A program made the position numbers and the translations under genes. A stretch of DNA of 64,000 nt from Zingiber officinale (Eukaryota > Streptophyta > Magnoliopsida > Zingiberales > Zingiberaceae), in contig NW_024589861.1 in NCBI RefSeq assembly GCF_018446385.1, positions 1 to 64,000 of the forward strand, given 5' to 3'. Positions within the stretch are counted from its first letter, which is position 1. Every line of letters starts with the position of its first letter. Positions 10,372-21,160 of this stretch are shown here, one piece after another. The notes beneath the pieces are model-generated. The model did no database searches. It saw only the letters and a program-made list of their open reading frames with translations, and was not told where the DNA came from.

Positions 10372-11849
10372 TGATGTGCGCAAATATTATGATCTTCTAC
10401 GCATATTTTAGCGCACATTCACGTGACATACGCACATATATTCTTCACATGATCGCATCTTTTATCTTGTATTCATCATATCTATTGTTTTGTTTGGATA
10501 TATGCTCTTTGTTTGGTTTTATGTTGACATGAAAGATTTTCGGAGCTTGAACGGAGGGTATTGATGCACCGGAACCAACCAGACAACACGGTCGTGCAAC
10601 CCTGCACGGCCGTGTGGCCAAACAGGAGAGGAAGAGCACACGACCGTGCAACCCTGCACGGTCGTGCGACCACAACAGCAGCCAGTCAGCACACGGCCGT
10701 GCAACCTTACACGGTCGTGCCACCCCAGACAGAGAAGGAGATTTGCACGGTCGTGCACCCCTACACGGCCGTGCCCCAGGAGACAGAGCCCAAGGGCTAA
10801 ACAGGCGTGCAACCCTGCACGATCGTGCAGCCATGCACCGAACCGAAGAAGGGCACGGCCGTGCCGCCCTTGCACGGTCGTGCGTGCCGCCACGGTCAAA
10901 CCTTAATTCTATATAAGGGTTTTAACCCTTTTTGCCAAGGGGGAGGCGAGCCGCCAGGGAGAAAAGGATCTTGGAGCAATTCTACGCCGCTTTGGATCGC
11001 CGTTTAGCGAACTTCTACCACCACATCGACTCCAGAAGCTGAGAGTTGGATCTGAAGGCCACTCTTCGACACCCGATAAGCATATTCCTTCTTACTTGCT
11101 GAGAATTGTATGTTTGTCTATACTATGTTTTTGGATATCTCTCAAACATTCATGGAGTAGATTCCCTTGTTAGGATTAGGGAGTAGTCGGGGTATGGATT
11201 GATGTAAGACTCGAATTGTGTTTATACTTGCTGGATGAACCTTCATGCTTTGTTTCAATTGTTAATTGCTTACTTTTGATTGTGAAGAACTTGTCAGCCT
11301 CGTAGAGGATTACCACTAGATCGTACACTCGAGGGGTCATAGTGACAGGGGTAACCCGTTCACAGACATCTATGATAGCTCCTTGAGAGGAAGGCAAATT
11401 CTCCCCAAGGGAGCGAGAGACCAGGCTTAGCTCTACTCACTATTCTTAATTTACCAGTTAGAGTTATGCCCTCAAGATTTGCCGAGGTGCCCTAGTGACA
11501 GGGGTAAACCGTGACAGGACTTCTTAGGGCATTACCCTATTCTGGCTCTTGAGAATACCCACTTAGCTTCCGGCAATAGCAGGAATAAGGACAGCGAGAA
11601 TAAGACAAACCGAGACACATCAATACTACCACGACGAAATCGACCCCTAGAACTCCTCATCACCAAGTAATATTTCGACCTTGCGACTCTCGACTCTTTC
11701 CCTCGACCTTTCTTTTCCCTTAGCCTGATCAAGACCGTTGTTAGTCTAGCTAACCATAAGTGAGCGATTGCTAGTGCTTATAGCTAGTCCCTATGGGATC
11801 GATATTTTTATTACTGACGATGAATCCGTGCACTTGCGAAAGCGTAATA
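10372..11849 (+). repeat. 5' LTR of the Athila-like element
   Basis: It matches 17835-19311 over its full length. It contains an array of CACGGYCGTG palindromes at about 10590-10890 and the conserved 3' end GTGCACTTGCGAAAGCG just before the primer-binding region. Confidence 0.9.
10590..10890. repeat. Array of self-complementary CACGGYCGTG motifs in the 5' LTR of the Athila-like element
   Basis: I count about eleven copies of the 10-bp motif CACG(G/A)(C/T)CGTG in roughly 300 bp. Many come in pairs joined by the spacer CAACCCTG, giving an 18-bp step, and the pairs are separated by about 20-30 bp of other sequence. Each copy is a perfect or near-perfect palindrome. The matching array in the other LTR is at 18050-18350. 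Confidence 0.85.
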
Positions 11850-12039
11850 AGTTTTTGGCACCGTTGTCGAAGACTGCATCCATAACACTAGCTAGGTCAT
11901 ATTGGATTAGACTAGGCTTTGTTTTCTTTATTCTCTGCATATATATATATATATATATATAATATTTTCACTCTTCTTCCTTACTGCATTCATTCTTTTT
12001 CATTTCTTGTTGTCATATTTTCTATCTTGTTCTCTTTTC

Positions 12040-14432
12040 TTCTGCATGTGTAGAGCTAACCTTTCAAGACAGCTGCTACCATTTGATCCAGAGATTGACA
12101 GGACCTTTCTGAGGAGAAGGAACTTACAGAAAGCTTTCCAAGCAGCAAAAGAACCCTCAGAAATGACCGAAAAACTGCTGAAAGATTATGCGGCATCATA
12201 TGCACTAGGGGTCCAATCCAGTATCACTCGACCACCCATCAATGCTGACAACTTTGAGATCAAGCCCGCAATAATCCACATGGTCGAGCGAAATCAATTC
12301 GGAGGGGGGGTCACACGAAGACCCGAATAATCATCTAGAGCTGTTTTATGAAATTTGTGGCACGATGAAGGTGAATGAGGTTCCTCTATAATCGGTGAGA
12401 CTGCTTCTTTTCGGATTCTCTCTAAAAGACAGGACCAAGCAGTGGCTAAATTCTCTACCAGCAGATAACATATCGTCTTGGAAACAATGTGAGCAGAAAT
12501 TCTTAGACAAGTTCTACCCCCCCAAGCAAGACTGCCCACATGAGGAACCTAATTGCCAGTTTCAAGCAGATAGACTCAGAATCCCTATTTGAAGTCTGGG
12601 ACCAGTTCAAGAGCATGTAGAGACAGTGCCCCCATCATGGCCTTGAGAAGTAGCTGGTTCTACACACCTTCTATAATGGAATAAATTATCACACGAAGGT
12701 ATCATTGGATTCTGCGGCAGGAGGAGCACTGATGAACAAAAGCCTTGATGAAGCTGAAGAGATAATAGAAAATGTGGCACTAAACCACCATCAGTGGCCA
12801 TCTGAAAGAGCTAGCGGTGCTTTCTCAGGAAATCAGATGAAGGCGTCAGGAAAATTTAAGGAGAATGCATTCACACTCATGTCTGCGAAGCTGGACGCCC
12901 TGACTAAGAAATTTGAAGCCATGAGTAGCAACACAGCTAATGCAATAGTCTGTGCTTGCGACATCTGCGGAAGTGCGAACCGCGCTCAAGATACTTGCCC
13001 CCTTGGGCCAATGCAGGCACAGATAAACCAGCTTGAGCAATGTGATGCAATAACAGGCTACAATCAGAGGCAAAATAATCCGTACTCCAACACATATAAT
13101 CCTGGATGGAGGAACCACCCCAACTTTTCATACCGAAATAATCAAGTCCAGTGGCCGACACATCAGACCTACCAACATGGACAGCAGACTCATCAACAGC
13201 AGCAACCTACACAGCTGTCTAGGATTGAAAAGATGCTTGAGGAAGCTCTCTCGGAGCAAAAGAAGATGAGGAGCGAGATCAAGCAACTGACTCAGAGGCT
13301 GGAGAACTCAGAAAAATACCAGAAGATGCAAGACAGCCAGATAACCCAGATAGCTCAGCCCATCTCAAGAACACAAGGTACATTCCCAGGGAAACCAGAT
13401 TTAAATCCGGTGGAACATTGCAATCGCATTGAGCTGCGGAGCAGACGTACTATGGGAAACCCTCAAATCATCACTCAAATGGAGGTTGACTCAGAAAAGG
13501 AACCCACTCTCCTAATGCCCAATCAGACTCAAAACAGGGATGGAGAAGAGGGTACTAAAAAGATTGGAGAAGCTTGTCAGACTATCCCCACAGAATCAGA
13601 TGATCCCGTTTCCTCAGAAGCTTATAGCATTCCAAAAGGATGAAGAGTTTCACCGGTTCTGAAAAGGTTAAAGAGATTTGCGTTGAGGTACCGTTGTTAG
13701 ATGCGCTGCACCAGATGCCGAAGTTCACAAAATTTTTAAAGGGAATCTTATCCAATAGAAGGCAAAAAGGTGACTTCGAGACCATAGCATTGACAGAGGG
13801 TTGCAGTGCTCTTTTTATGGCGAATTCCCAACCAAAACTTCAAGATCCAGGAAGTTTCTCCATACCGTGCAAAATTAGCTCTGAACTCATACCGAGAGCC
13901 TTCTGCAACTTGGGAGCTAGTGTCAACCTACTCCCGTACTCTCTGTGCAAGAAGTTGGGACTCCAGAGCATTAAACTGACTATTATGACACTGCAATTGG
14001 CTGATCATTCATGTAGATACCCAATGGGTATAGTGGAAGACGTGCCAGTAGAAGTGGGGGGGTTGTGTCATCCCCACGAACTTCATCATTATGGATATGA
14101 AAGAGGACCCCAAAATCCCAATCATTCTTGGAAGACCATTCCTCGTCACGGCAGGAGCCCTCATTGATGTGAAGAATCACAAGCTATCATTGGAGATCGG
14201 TAAAGAAAGAATTGAATTTGATTTGTCCACCCCTTCTAACTGCATCTCCTTTTCCCAGGGAAATCCTAGCAGGATAGATGCACGTGAGGTCGAGGAGCGC
14301 ACATTTCGAGAAAGTTCCCCTCCCGTGGACGACAAGAAGTATATATGTCCTGCACGAGCAAAGCTAAAGGCGCAGACTGGAACACTAACCCTAGGGGGAG
14401 AGCCGTGCTTCCATGGGTTTAGCCCGCACTAA
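12040..14432 (+). pseudogene. Athila-like gag and protease remnant
   Basis: Recognisable gag pieces are NADNFEIKPAIIHMVERNQF near 12240-12300, a stretch matching the Athila gag core (LFGFSLKDRTKQWLNSLPA), and MNKSLDEAEEIIENVALNHH near 12735. A Cys-rich zinc-knuckle-like segment (CACDICGSANRAQDTCP) lies near 12955-13000. The aspartic protease part follows near 13850-14200 (NLGASVNLLPYSLCKKLGL and IPIILGRPFLVTAGA). These give the Athila family with good confidence. The coding region is a fossil with several breaks. Confidence 0.85.
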
Positions 14433-14689
14433 CCGGAACGGGGTCGAGCTAAAGACCTAAAACAAGCGCTTCTTGGGAGGCAACCCAAGGGTTTTTCCTT
14501 TTCATTTTAGTTGATCATTCTGTTATGTGTTTTGTTTCTTTGATAAGTTTAGTCAAGTGTTTTATTTGGTTGTTCCTTTTCAGGATGTGCATGGCCTCCA
14601 CGAGTTGGTCGTGAGCAGTTCATAGGCGTGGAGGCGTCGGAGGGGCTGAAACAAAGAAAGATGAGTCATCCCAAGTTAAAAGGAGGCCG

Positions 14690-14970
14690 TGTAACCTTGC
14701 ACGGTTGTGCGTAGTTGACAGAGGAGCAAAAGCCACAGGCCGTGCCACTGGGCACGACTGTGTGGCTTGAGCCGAGAAGAAAAGGGGCTGCCCGTGCCAT
14801 CAGGCACGACCGTGCGGAGAAACCAGAGGCGAAGGAGATCTGGGCCGTGCCACTCGGCACGGCCGTGTGCCCACAGCCGAGAGGAGAAAGGAGGAGGTCG
14901 TGCCATTCGGCACGACCGTGCAGAACCCGGTCTAACCCGACCGTGTCTATAAGACACGGTTGTGCCCCAC
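14690..14970. repeat. Second type of CGTGCC/GGCACG inverted motif array inside the Athila-like element
   Basis: Units such as CCGTGCCACTCGGCACGGCC recur about four to five times in 280 bp, each an inverted pair of CGTGCC and GGCACG with a short loop of 2-5 bases. The motif resembles the CACGGYCGTG array in the LTRs but is arranged differently: hairpins rather than paired palindromes. Confidence 0.75.
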
Positions 14971-15192
14971 CCCGTGCGGCGCCGCCTACCTCCTCCAAGA
15001 AACCCTAGCCTCTACCTTTCTCTCTCCCAAAAACTTCCCCCTCCCCAATACACCTCATCTAACCCTAATTTCTCCTTCTAGAGTCCACTTTTTCTTAAAT
15101 CTACATCTAGATCTAATAGATTTCCAAGCCAAGACTTTGGAAAAGGAAGCTAATCCCCTACACCTCCTCTCCCCTGCTCCTATCCTCTCACA

Positions 15193-15582
15193 ATGTCGCA
15201 AATCTTGAAGAGACTTCGTCGAAGAAGTGGTGGATCTGGAGAAGAAGATACACCGGGAGGTGACAAAAGAAAAAGGAAAGCTTCATCATCAAGAGGCAAA
15301 GGGAAGAGGGTAACACACGACGAAGGTAACAAGAATACATTTAATATTGTTTTTAGAAATCAAGATAAAAAAGCTAGATATGATAACCTAGTCGCTAGGA
15401 AAATTGTATGCACGAAATATATGGATCCCGCCACTATAGATATATTAGGAATTAGGGATGATATTGATTGTATGATTAGCTCTTTAGATTGGAATGATAT
15501 AATGTACTTTCCCCCCGGGGCCACATCAAGGACCTCCTTATCCCCCACCCCCGCCACCATATTGATTTCATCGAGGCGATGA
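15193..15582 (+). pseudogene. Start of an Athila ORF-1-type protein (remnant)
   Basis: A Lys/Arg-rich N terminus is followed by NTFNIVFRNQDKKARYDNLV and ILGIRDDIDCMISSLDWND. This pattern (F-R-x-x-x-x-x-x-Y-x-x-L ... LGI-x-x-D) resembles the ATHILA ORF-1 protein family. It ends soon after and is only a fragment of that family's usual length. Confidence 0.5.
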
Positions 15583-15864
15583 AAAGTCTAAGTCTGGGGA
15601 GGGGTGTTGTTGCACAACCTGAGTCTGGTTGAGAGTCTTTCTTTTGTTTTTGCATATGTTATTTGCTTTCTTTTATCTGTTTAGTTTAGTTTTATCTATT
15701 TGCATTTTATTTGTTTCTGCATGCACATTATTTGCATTTTCTTATATGTGGCATATTTGAGAACATCAACCGTCCACTTTTTCGGCCACTTGTCCAATAG
15801 CAAAATGTCTAACTTTTTCTTAGTTCATGAGTGATCCAGATTGTGTTAGTATATTTGGTGTATC

Positions 15865-17063
15865 TGTTAGGGTTGCAAAGTTGCAAACATAGTCCCATAT
15901 TGGAAACGCATGGGAAAGATCATGAGTTTATAAGAGAAAAGATATCTCCATTGGTATAAGGCCTTTTGGGGAGAGCCCAAGAGCAAAGCCATGAGGGTCT
16001 AGGCCCAAAGTGGACAATATCATGCTATTGTGGAGATATCTAAATTCTTTTCGATCCAACAATTGGTATCAGAGCCCGGACTGCCAGAAGGTTTAACCGC
16101 CGACTGTGCACAAGAGCTAGAGCAGTCAGACGGGTCAACCCGTAGCGAGGCGGGTCGGCCCGTGGCGGGCTAACCATTTGGTAGGGCGGGGCGGGCTAAC
16201 CCACCAACTTGGCGGGTTGGGAAATTTCTAACCCAACCCATTCTAAGGCGGGTTGCGGGTTTGACGGGCCAACTCGCGGGCCGATCAATTTTTTAAAAAA
16301 AAATTAAAAAATATTTCATATCTTCAACATTTTACTTCGAAAAAGTTTTCTACAATTAAATGTATATATAAACATGTATTTTAAATATAAATGAACACAA
16401 ACGAGTACTTATGTTGGATGAAAAATACTATTTTTATTTCAAAATTATAACAAAGAAAGATAATAAATTGGCATAAAACTTAGCTTACATATGTTTTTCA
16501 ACCCGCGAGCCAACCCAAGCACGAGTGGGCCGACCCGCGCAAGTCGCGGGCCTAGGCGGGTCGGCCCACAGCGGACTTGGGTTGATAAAATTCCAACCAA
16601 ACCCGTTTAAATTGTTTGGCGGGGCGGGCCAACCTGACGGGCCCAACCCAAATTGACGGCTCTAACAAGAGCTATGGTCTAATTGAGCCATGTGGGTACA
16701 ATATTGACCTCGAACAAAGAAAGTGGGGGCTCCTATGTTCGGATCAAGAGGACCAGACACCAGGCAAGAAGTCCTAGTAGGTCGGGTGGACCGAGGGGCA
16801 GGAAGACCTGGTGGGTCGAGGATCGGACGTGGGAAGCCTATGATCTTTTGTTTGAGGGGGGGGGATTGTTGGGGTTGCAAAGTTGCAAATATAGTCCCAT
16901 ATTGGAAACACATGGGAAATATCATGGGTTTATAAGAGAAAAGATATCTCCATTGGTATGAGGTCTTTTGGGAAGAGCCCAAGAGCAAAGTCATGAGGGT
17001 CTAGGCCCAAAGTTGACAATATCATGCTATTGTGGAGATATCTAAATTCTTTTCGATCCAATA
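15865..17063 (+). mobile_element. TRIM (terminal-repeat retrotransposon in miniature) nested in the Athila-like element
   Basis: The two 197-bp LTRs are 15865-16061 and 16867-17063, starting TGTTRGGGTTGCAAAG and ending in CAAYA. The primer-binding site TGGTATCAGAGCC at 16064-16076 matches initiator Met tRNA. A polypurine tract GAGGGGGGGG precedes the 3' LTR. The flanks are GTATC (15860-15864) and ATATC (17064-17068), one mismatch. There is no coding sequence. The first 70 bases of the LTRs differ at about five positions. A hAT-type MITE (16118-16664) makes up much of the inside. Confidence 0.88.
16118..16664. mobile_element. hAT-type MITE inside the TRIM (547 bp)
   Basis: The 8-bp duplication ACAAGAGC flanks the insert at 16110-16117 and 16665-16672. 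The ends are TAGAGCAGTCA and, inverted, TAGAGCCGTCA. Both arms are rich in GGCGGGTTGGCCCG-type sequence, and the centre (16290-16490) is AT-rich. No transposase is present. An 8-bp duplication with these ends fits the hAT superfamily. Confidence 0.82.
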
Positions 17064-17834
17064 ATATCCTCTTTCTCTATCTTTAGTAGCATGAAATAAG
17101 CTAAGTATTGTACGGAGTTCAGTATAAGTTTTTGGCCTAACCTTAAGGACTTACTTTCACTACACTTACGTACTTAAACTTGAATGGTAGATATACTTTT
17201 GAAATAGTTATGATTCATCCAAATTGTTTAGTACTTGTGTTCTCATGGTGATTCCTTATTTACATTTTGGTTACTGGATAACCTCGGATCATGGAAGCTC
17301 ATTCAGAAAAATCTAAATCCCAACATATGCATCGCATGTGTAATAAATGCTACTCTATATCACTATGCTTAATAAAAAAATTTAAAAAAACAAATAAAAA
17401 AAATAAGGGATAAAAAATAGTTGTCGTGAGTGGAAACTAACAATTCACTCCGACCGAGTCAGGTTACTAGGGAAATGAATGTTACGTTTCTCTTGATTCC
17501 GAGAAGTACCCTTTGAGATCTTGTGTAATTTAAGGAAAACGAACCAAGTGTGCGGCAGGTAAGTGCCTATCACTGGGAATATTAGGAATTCAATTGTATG
17601 ACGACTTAACTAGGACAAAGAATGGAAACTTGAAGAGCTTGAGCTACTTACTACACCGAGCACAGAGGACTTATGTTTAGGTCATACTTAGGTTATTCCA
17701 CAGTCATGCTTATCAGTGAAGCTAGATGATAGAGTTAGGCGAATGCACTAAGGATTATGAAACACTACATGATTTCATGAACATAGTTTGTAGCATTTTG
17801 CTTGAGGACAAGCAAAGGTTTAAGTCTGAGGGTG

Positions 17835-19311
17835 TGATGTGCGCTAATATTATGATCTTCTACGCATGTTTTAGCACACATTCACGTGACTTATGCACAT
17901 ATATTCTTCACATGATCGCATCTTTTATCTTGTATTCATCATATCTATTGTTTTGTTCGGATATCTGCTCTTTGTTTGGTTTTATGTTGATAGGAAAGAT
18001 TTTCGGAGCTTGAACGGAGGGTATTGATGCACTGGAACCAACCAGACAACACGGTCGTGCAACCCTGCACGGTCGTGTGCCCAAATAAGAGAGGAAGAGC
18101 ACACGATCGTGCAACCCTGCACGGCCGTGCGACCACAACAACAGCCAGTCAGCACACGACCGTGCAACCCTGCACGCCCGTGCCACCCCAGACAGAGAAG
18201 GAGACTTGCACGGCCGTGCACCCCTACACGGCCATGCCCTAGGAGATAGAGCCCAAGGGCTACACGGTCGTGCAACCCTGCACGGTCGTGCAGCCACACA
18301 CTGAATCGAAGAAGGGTACGACCGTGCCGCCCTTACACGGTCGTGCCGCCGCGGCCAAACCCTAAGGCTATATAAGGGTTTTACCCATTTTTGCCAAGGG
18401 GGAGGCGAGCCGTCAGGGAGAAAAGGATCTTGGAGCAATTCTACGCTGCTTTGGATCCCCGTTTAGCGAACTTCCACCACCACATCGACTCCAGAAGCTG
18501 AGAGTTGGATCCGAAGGCCACTCTTCAACACCCGATAAGCATATTCCTTCTTACTTGCTGAGAATTGTATGTTTGCCTATACTATATTTTCGGATATCTC
18601 TCTAACATTCATGGAGTAGATTCCCTTGTTCTGGGATTAGGGAGTAGTCGTGGTATAGATTGATATAAGACTCGAATTGTATTTGTACTTGCTGGATGAA
18701 CCTTCATGCTTTGTTTCAATTGTTAATTGCTTACTTTTGATTGTAAAGAACTTGTCAGTCTCGTAGAGGATTACCACTAGATCGTACACCCGAGGGGCCC
18801 TAGTGACAGGGATAACCCGTTCACAGACATCTAGGATAGCTCCATGAGAGGAAGGCAAATTCTCCCCAAGGGAGCGAGAGATCAGGCTTAGCTCTACTCA
18901 CCATTCTTAATTTACCAGTTAGAGTTATGCCCTCAATATTTGCCGAGGTGCCCTAGTAACAGGGGTAAATCGTGACAGGACTTCTTAGGGCATTACCCTA
19001 TTATGTCTCTTGAGAATACCTACTTAGCTTCCAACAATAGCAGGAATAAGGACAGAGAGAATAAGACAAACCGAGACACATCAATACTACCACGACGAAA
19101 TCGACCCCCTAGAACTCTTCATCACCAAGTAATATTTCAACCTTACGACTCTCGACTCTCTCCCTCGACCCTTCTTTTCCCTTAGCCTGATCAAGACCGT
19201 TGGTAGTCTAGCTAACCATAAGTGAGCGATTGCTAGTGCTTATAGTCGGTCCCTGTGGGATCGATATTTTTATTACTGACGATGAATCCGTGCACTTGCG
19301 GAAGTGTAACA
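17835..19311 (+). repeat. 3' LTR of the Athila-like element
   Basis: It is the partner of 10372-11849, preceded by AAGTCTGAGGGTG as a weak polypurine tract. It contains the same palindrome array (about 18050-18350), with roughly nine exact and three degenerate copies of CACGRYCGTG. Confidence 0.9.
18050..18350. repeat. Array of self-complementary CACGGYCGTG motifs in the 3' LTR of the Athila-like element
   Basis: Same layout as the array at 10590-10890. Where the two arrays differ, the central YR bases often change between CACGGTCGTG, CACGACCGTG and CACGATCGTG. Even some changed copies stay palindromic or become more so. Confidence 0.85.
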
Positions 19312-19997
19312 ATAGCTCAATAACCTTTTCTTGGTTTCTCTTCTCTGTATCTTTTCTCTGGTTTTTTTGCGATGGCAAGTTCCTCATAACCCCTCGTCGG
19401 CATCCCGTGGCTCTGGTACACTTCTACCGAGTCCCAGTTTGACGTCGGAGACGCTGAGAGTCTGAAAGCCGCCTTTGAGCTTCCTCCCGAATATGAAGTC
19501 ATCCTTCCTTCTATTAGGACCGTGATTTCTGCTAGAAGGGGGGTGAATAGCGTTTCGTCGCGCTTGTCGGTTGCTTCGTCTTGATAATGTGCAGCGGAAA
19601 TAAACACAAGACGCATACAATACTAACACTACGGATTTACTTGGTATCCACCTCAAGAAAAGGTGACTAATCCAAGGATCCACATGACACGCTCACTCCA
19701 CTAATGAAAACCTCCTTCTCGGTCATAGCCAGAGGCGGAGAAGCCTCGTACAGTACTCACACACAAACACAAACACGAACCCAAGAAGAAGAAACAGAAA
19801 TACAATGTAATACACCCTTCTTCTTGCTTACTTGTGCTTGTCGTCGCCTCTTGAACCTTGGAGAAACTCCCTAAGTGCCTTCAAGAACTGGCGTGAGTAG
19901 ATCGGAGAAAGCTCGTAAAGAATCGTTGAAGAGCTGCGCAAAAGATCGCAAGAGATCTGCTGAGAAAAAGCTCCGCCTGGCTTTATACAGTGGCTCC

Positions 19998-20374
19998 AAT
20001 CGATTGAATTCATCCCCAATCGATTGCCACATCACATCCGGATAATCCCAACCATCCATCACCTGCATCCTGCGCAACAACCACTTCCCAATCGATCGAC
20101 CGATCGATTGGGATCGGCTGAATCGATCAGTCGATCGATTCAGAGCCTTTCTGTGCTCTCGCGATCGCGGGAGAGCTTCTGCTGCACAATCGATCGACCG
20201 ATCGATTGGCAGCTCCCAATCGATCTCTCGATTGATTAGGAACGCTTTTGTGCTCGCGATTTCCTGACCCCAATCAATCGACCGATCGATTGGGCCATCC
20301 CAACAATCGCAGCACACTCCAATCGATCGACTGATTGATTGGAGTCTGTTCAATCGATCGCCCGATCGATTGAA
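19998..20374. repeat. Array of long CGATCG palindromes inside the solo LTR
   Basis: Two short palindromes CAATCGATTG (19998-20007, 20017-20026) are followed by seven longer ones of 22-28 bp at about 20087-20112, 20119-20142, 20187-20208, 20215-20240, 20268-20294, 20317-20344 and 20349-20374. The pattern is CAATCGATCG-nn-CGATCGATTG. The flanking bases of each copy also pair (for example CCC with GGG, CTCC with GGAG, TTC with GAA), though they differ between copies. Confidence 0.9.
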
Positions 20375-20619
20375 CACCCTGAACTTGACTCACACTCAAG
20401 TCCAGCTCCCCAAACTCAACTCTCGATCAACCGTGACTTGTTGGGTTTGCACGCCTAACATTTGGCTACTCCTGACAAACCTCGAACTAGCCTTCTAGCC
20501 TCCTACATCAGCCTTGCGTCCCTCGGATATCTCCCCATCCTTCATGCCTTGCCTTCTGGAGCTTCCATCGGCCTTATCCTAGTTGTCGGGTTCTCCTAGC
20601 CAAATCACCCTAGGACTTG

Positions 20620-21160
20620 CTTTGCCAAGATCACACTTGGGCTTTCCAATTGCCTGGCTCATCACCAGGACTTTTCTTTTGCCAAGGTCACACTTGGACT
20701 TTCCAATTGCCTGGCTCCTCACCAAACTTTCCTTTTGCCAAGATCACACTTGGACTTTCCAGTTGTCTGGCTCCTCACCAGGACTTTCCCTTTTCCTATC
20801 TATAATAGGACTTTCCAATTGTCTGAACTTATTAGGACTTTCACCATCCAGTATGGTCAACACTAACCTACTTGGATTTTCACTCTTGTCAACCTTCATG
20901 TTGGACTTACCTTTGCCTAATCTCCAATTAGGACTTTCCCAGTCAAGTCTCCTGTCAACCTTGACCTACTTGACTTCTCTCTTGCCTAACCTCGAGTTAG
21001 GACTTTCCCAGATGCCTAAACTCCAGTTAGGACTTTCAAGTCTCCTGTCAACCTTGACCTACTTGACTTCTCTCTTGCCTAACCTCGAGTTAGGACTTTC
21101 CTAGATGCCTAAACTCCAGTTAGGACTTTCCCATTGCCTAAGCTCTAGTTAGGACTTATC
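20620..21160. repeat. Tandem repeats ending in GGACTTTCC inside the solo LTR
   Basis: Three units of about 55 bp share TTGCCAAG(A/G)TCACACTTGG, CTTTCCAATTGCCTGGCTC and TCACCAGGACTTT. They are followed by two units of roughly 80-90 bp containing CCTAACCTCGAGTTAGGAC, GCCTAAACTCCAGTTAGGAC and GTCAACCTTGACCTACTTGA. Nearly all units end in AGGACTTTCC or TGGACTTTCC. Several contain short inverted repeats such as CCTAAC/GTTAGG. Confidence 0.85.

Larger units (their letters stand above)
10372..19311 (+). mobile_element. Athila-like Ty3/Gypsy retrotransposon without RT/integrase, nested in D
   Basis: The LTRs are 10372-11849 (1478 bp) and 17835-19311 (1477 bp). Both start TGATGTGCGC and end in GTAAYA. 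The 5-bp duplication ATAGC flanks the element at 10367-10371 and 19312-19316. The sequence after the 5' LTR, TTTTTGGCACCGTTGTCG, is the Athila-type primer-binding region. The inside holds gag and protease (about 12040-14432), a non-coding stretch with palindromic motifs (14690-14970), the start of an Athila ORF-1-type protein (15193-15582), and a nested TRIM (15865-17063). No reverse transcriptase, RNase H or integrase was seen, so it is a non-autonomous or internally deleted derivative. The reading frames carry several breaks. LTR differences are a few percent by eye, younger than D. Confidence 0.9.

Noticed and set aside
10445-10916. Several long overlapping frames on both strands rich in Arg-Pro-Cys and His-Gly-Arg
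   Set aside because: They are produced by the repeated CACGGYCGTG palindromes, which lack stops in most frames. Repeat structure explains them; they are not genes.
16740-16960. Frames next to the 3' LTR of the TRIM
   Set aside because: They run through the polypurine tract and into the LTR, and TRIMs have no coding sequence.
19998-20374. CRISPR-like array (regular repeats with variable spacers)
   Set aside because: The host is a plant, the repeats are palindromes at uneven steps within an LTR, and the spacers are not of uniform length.
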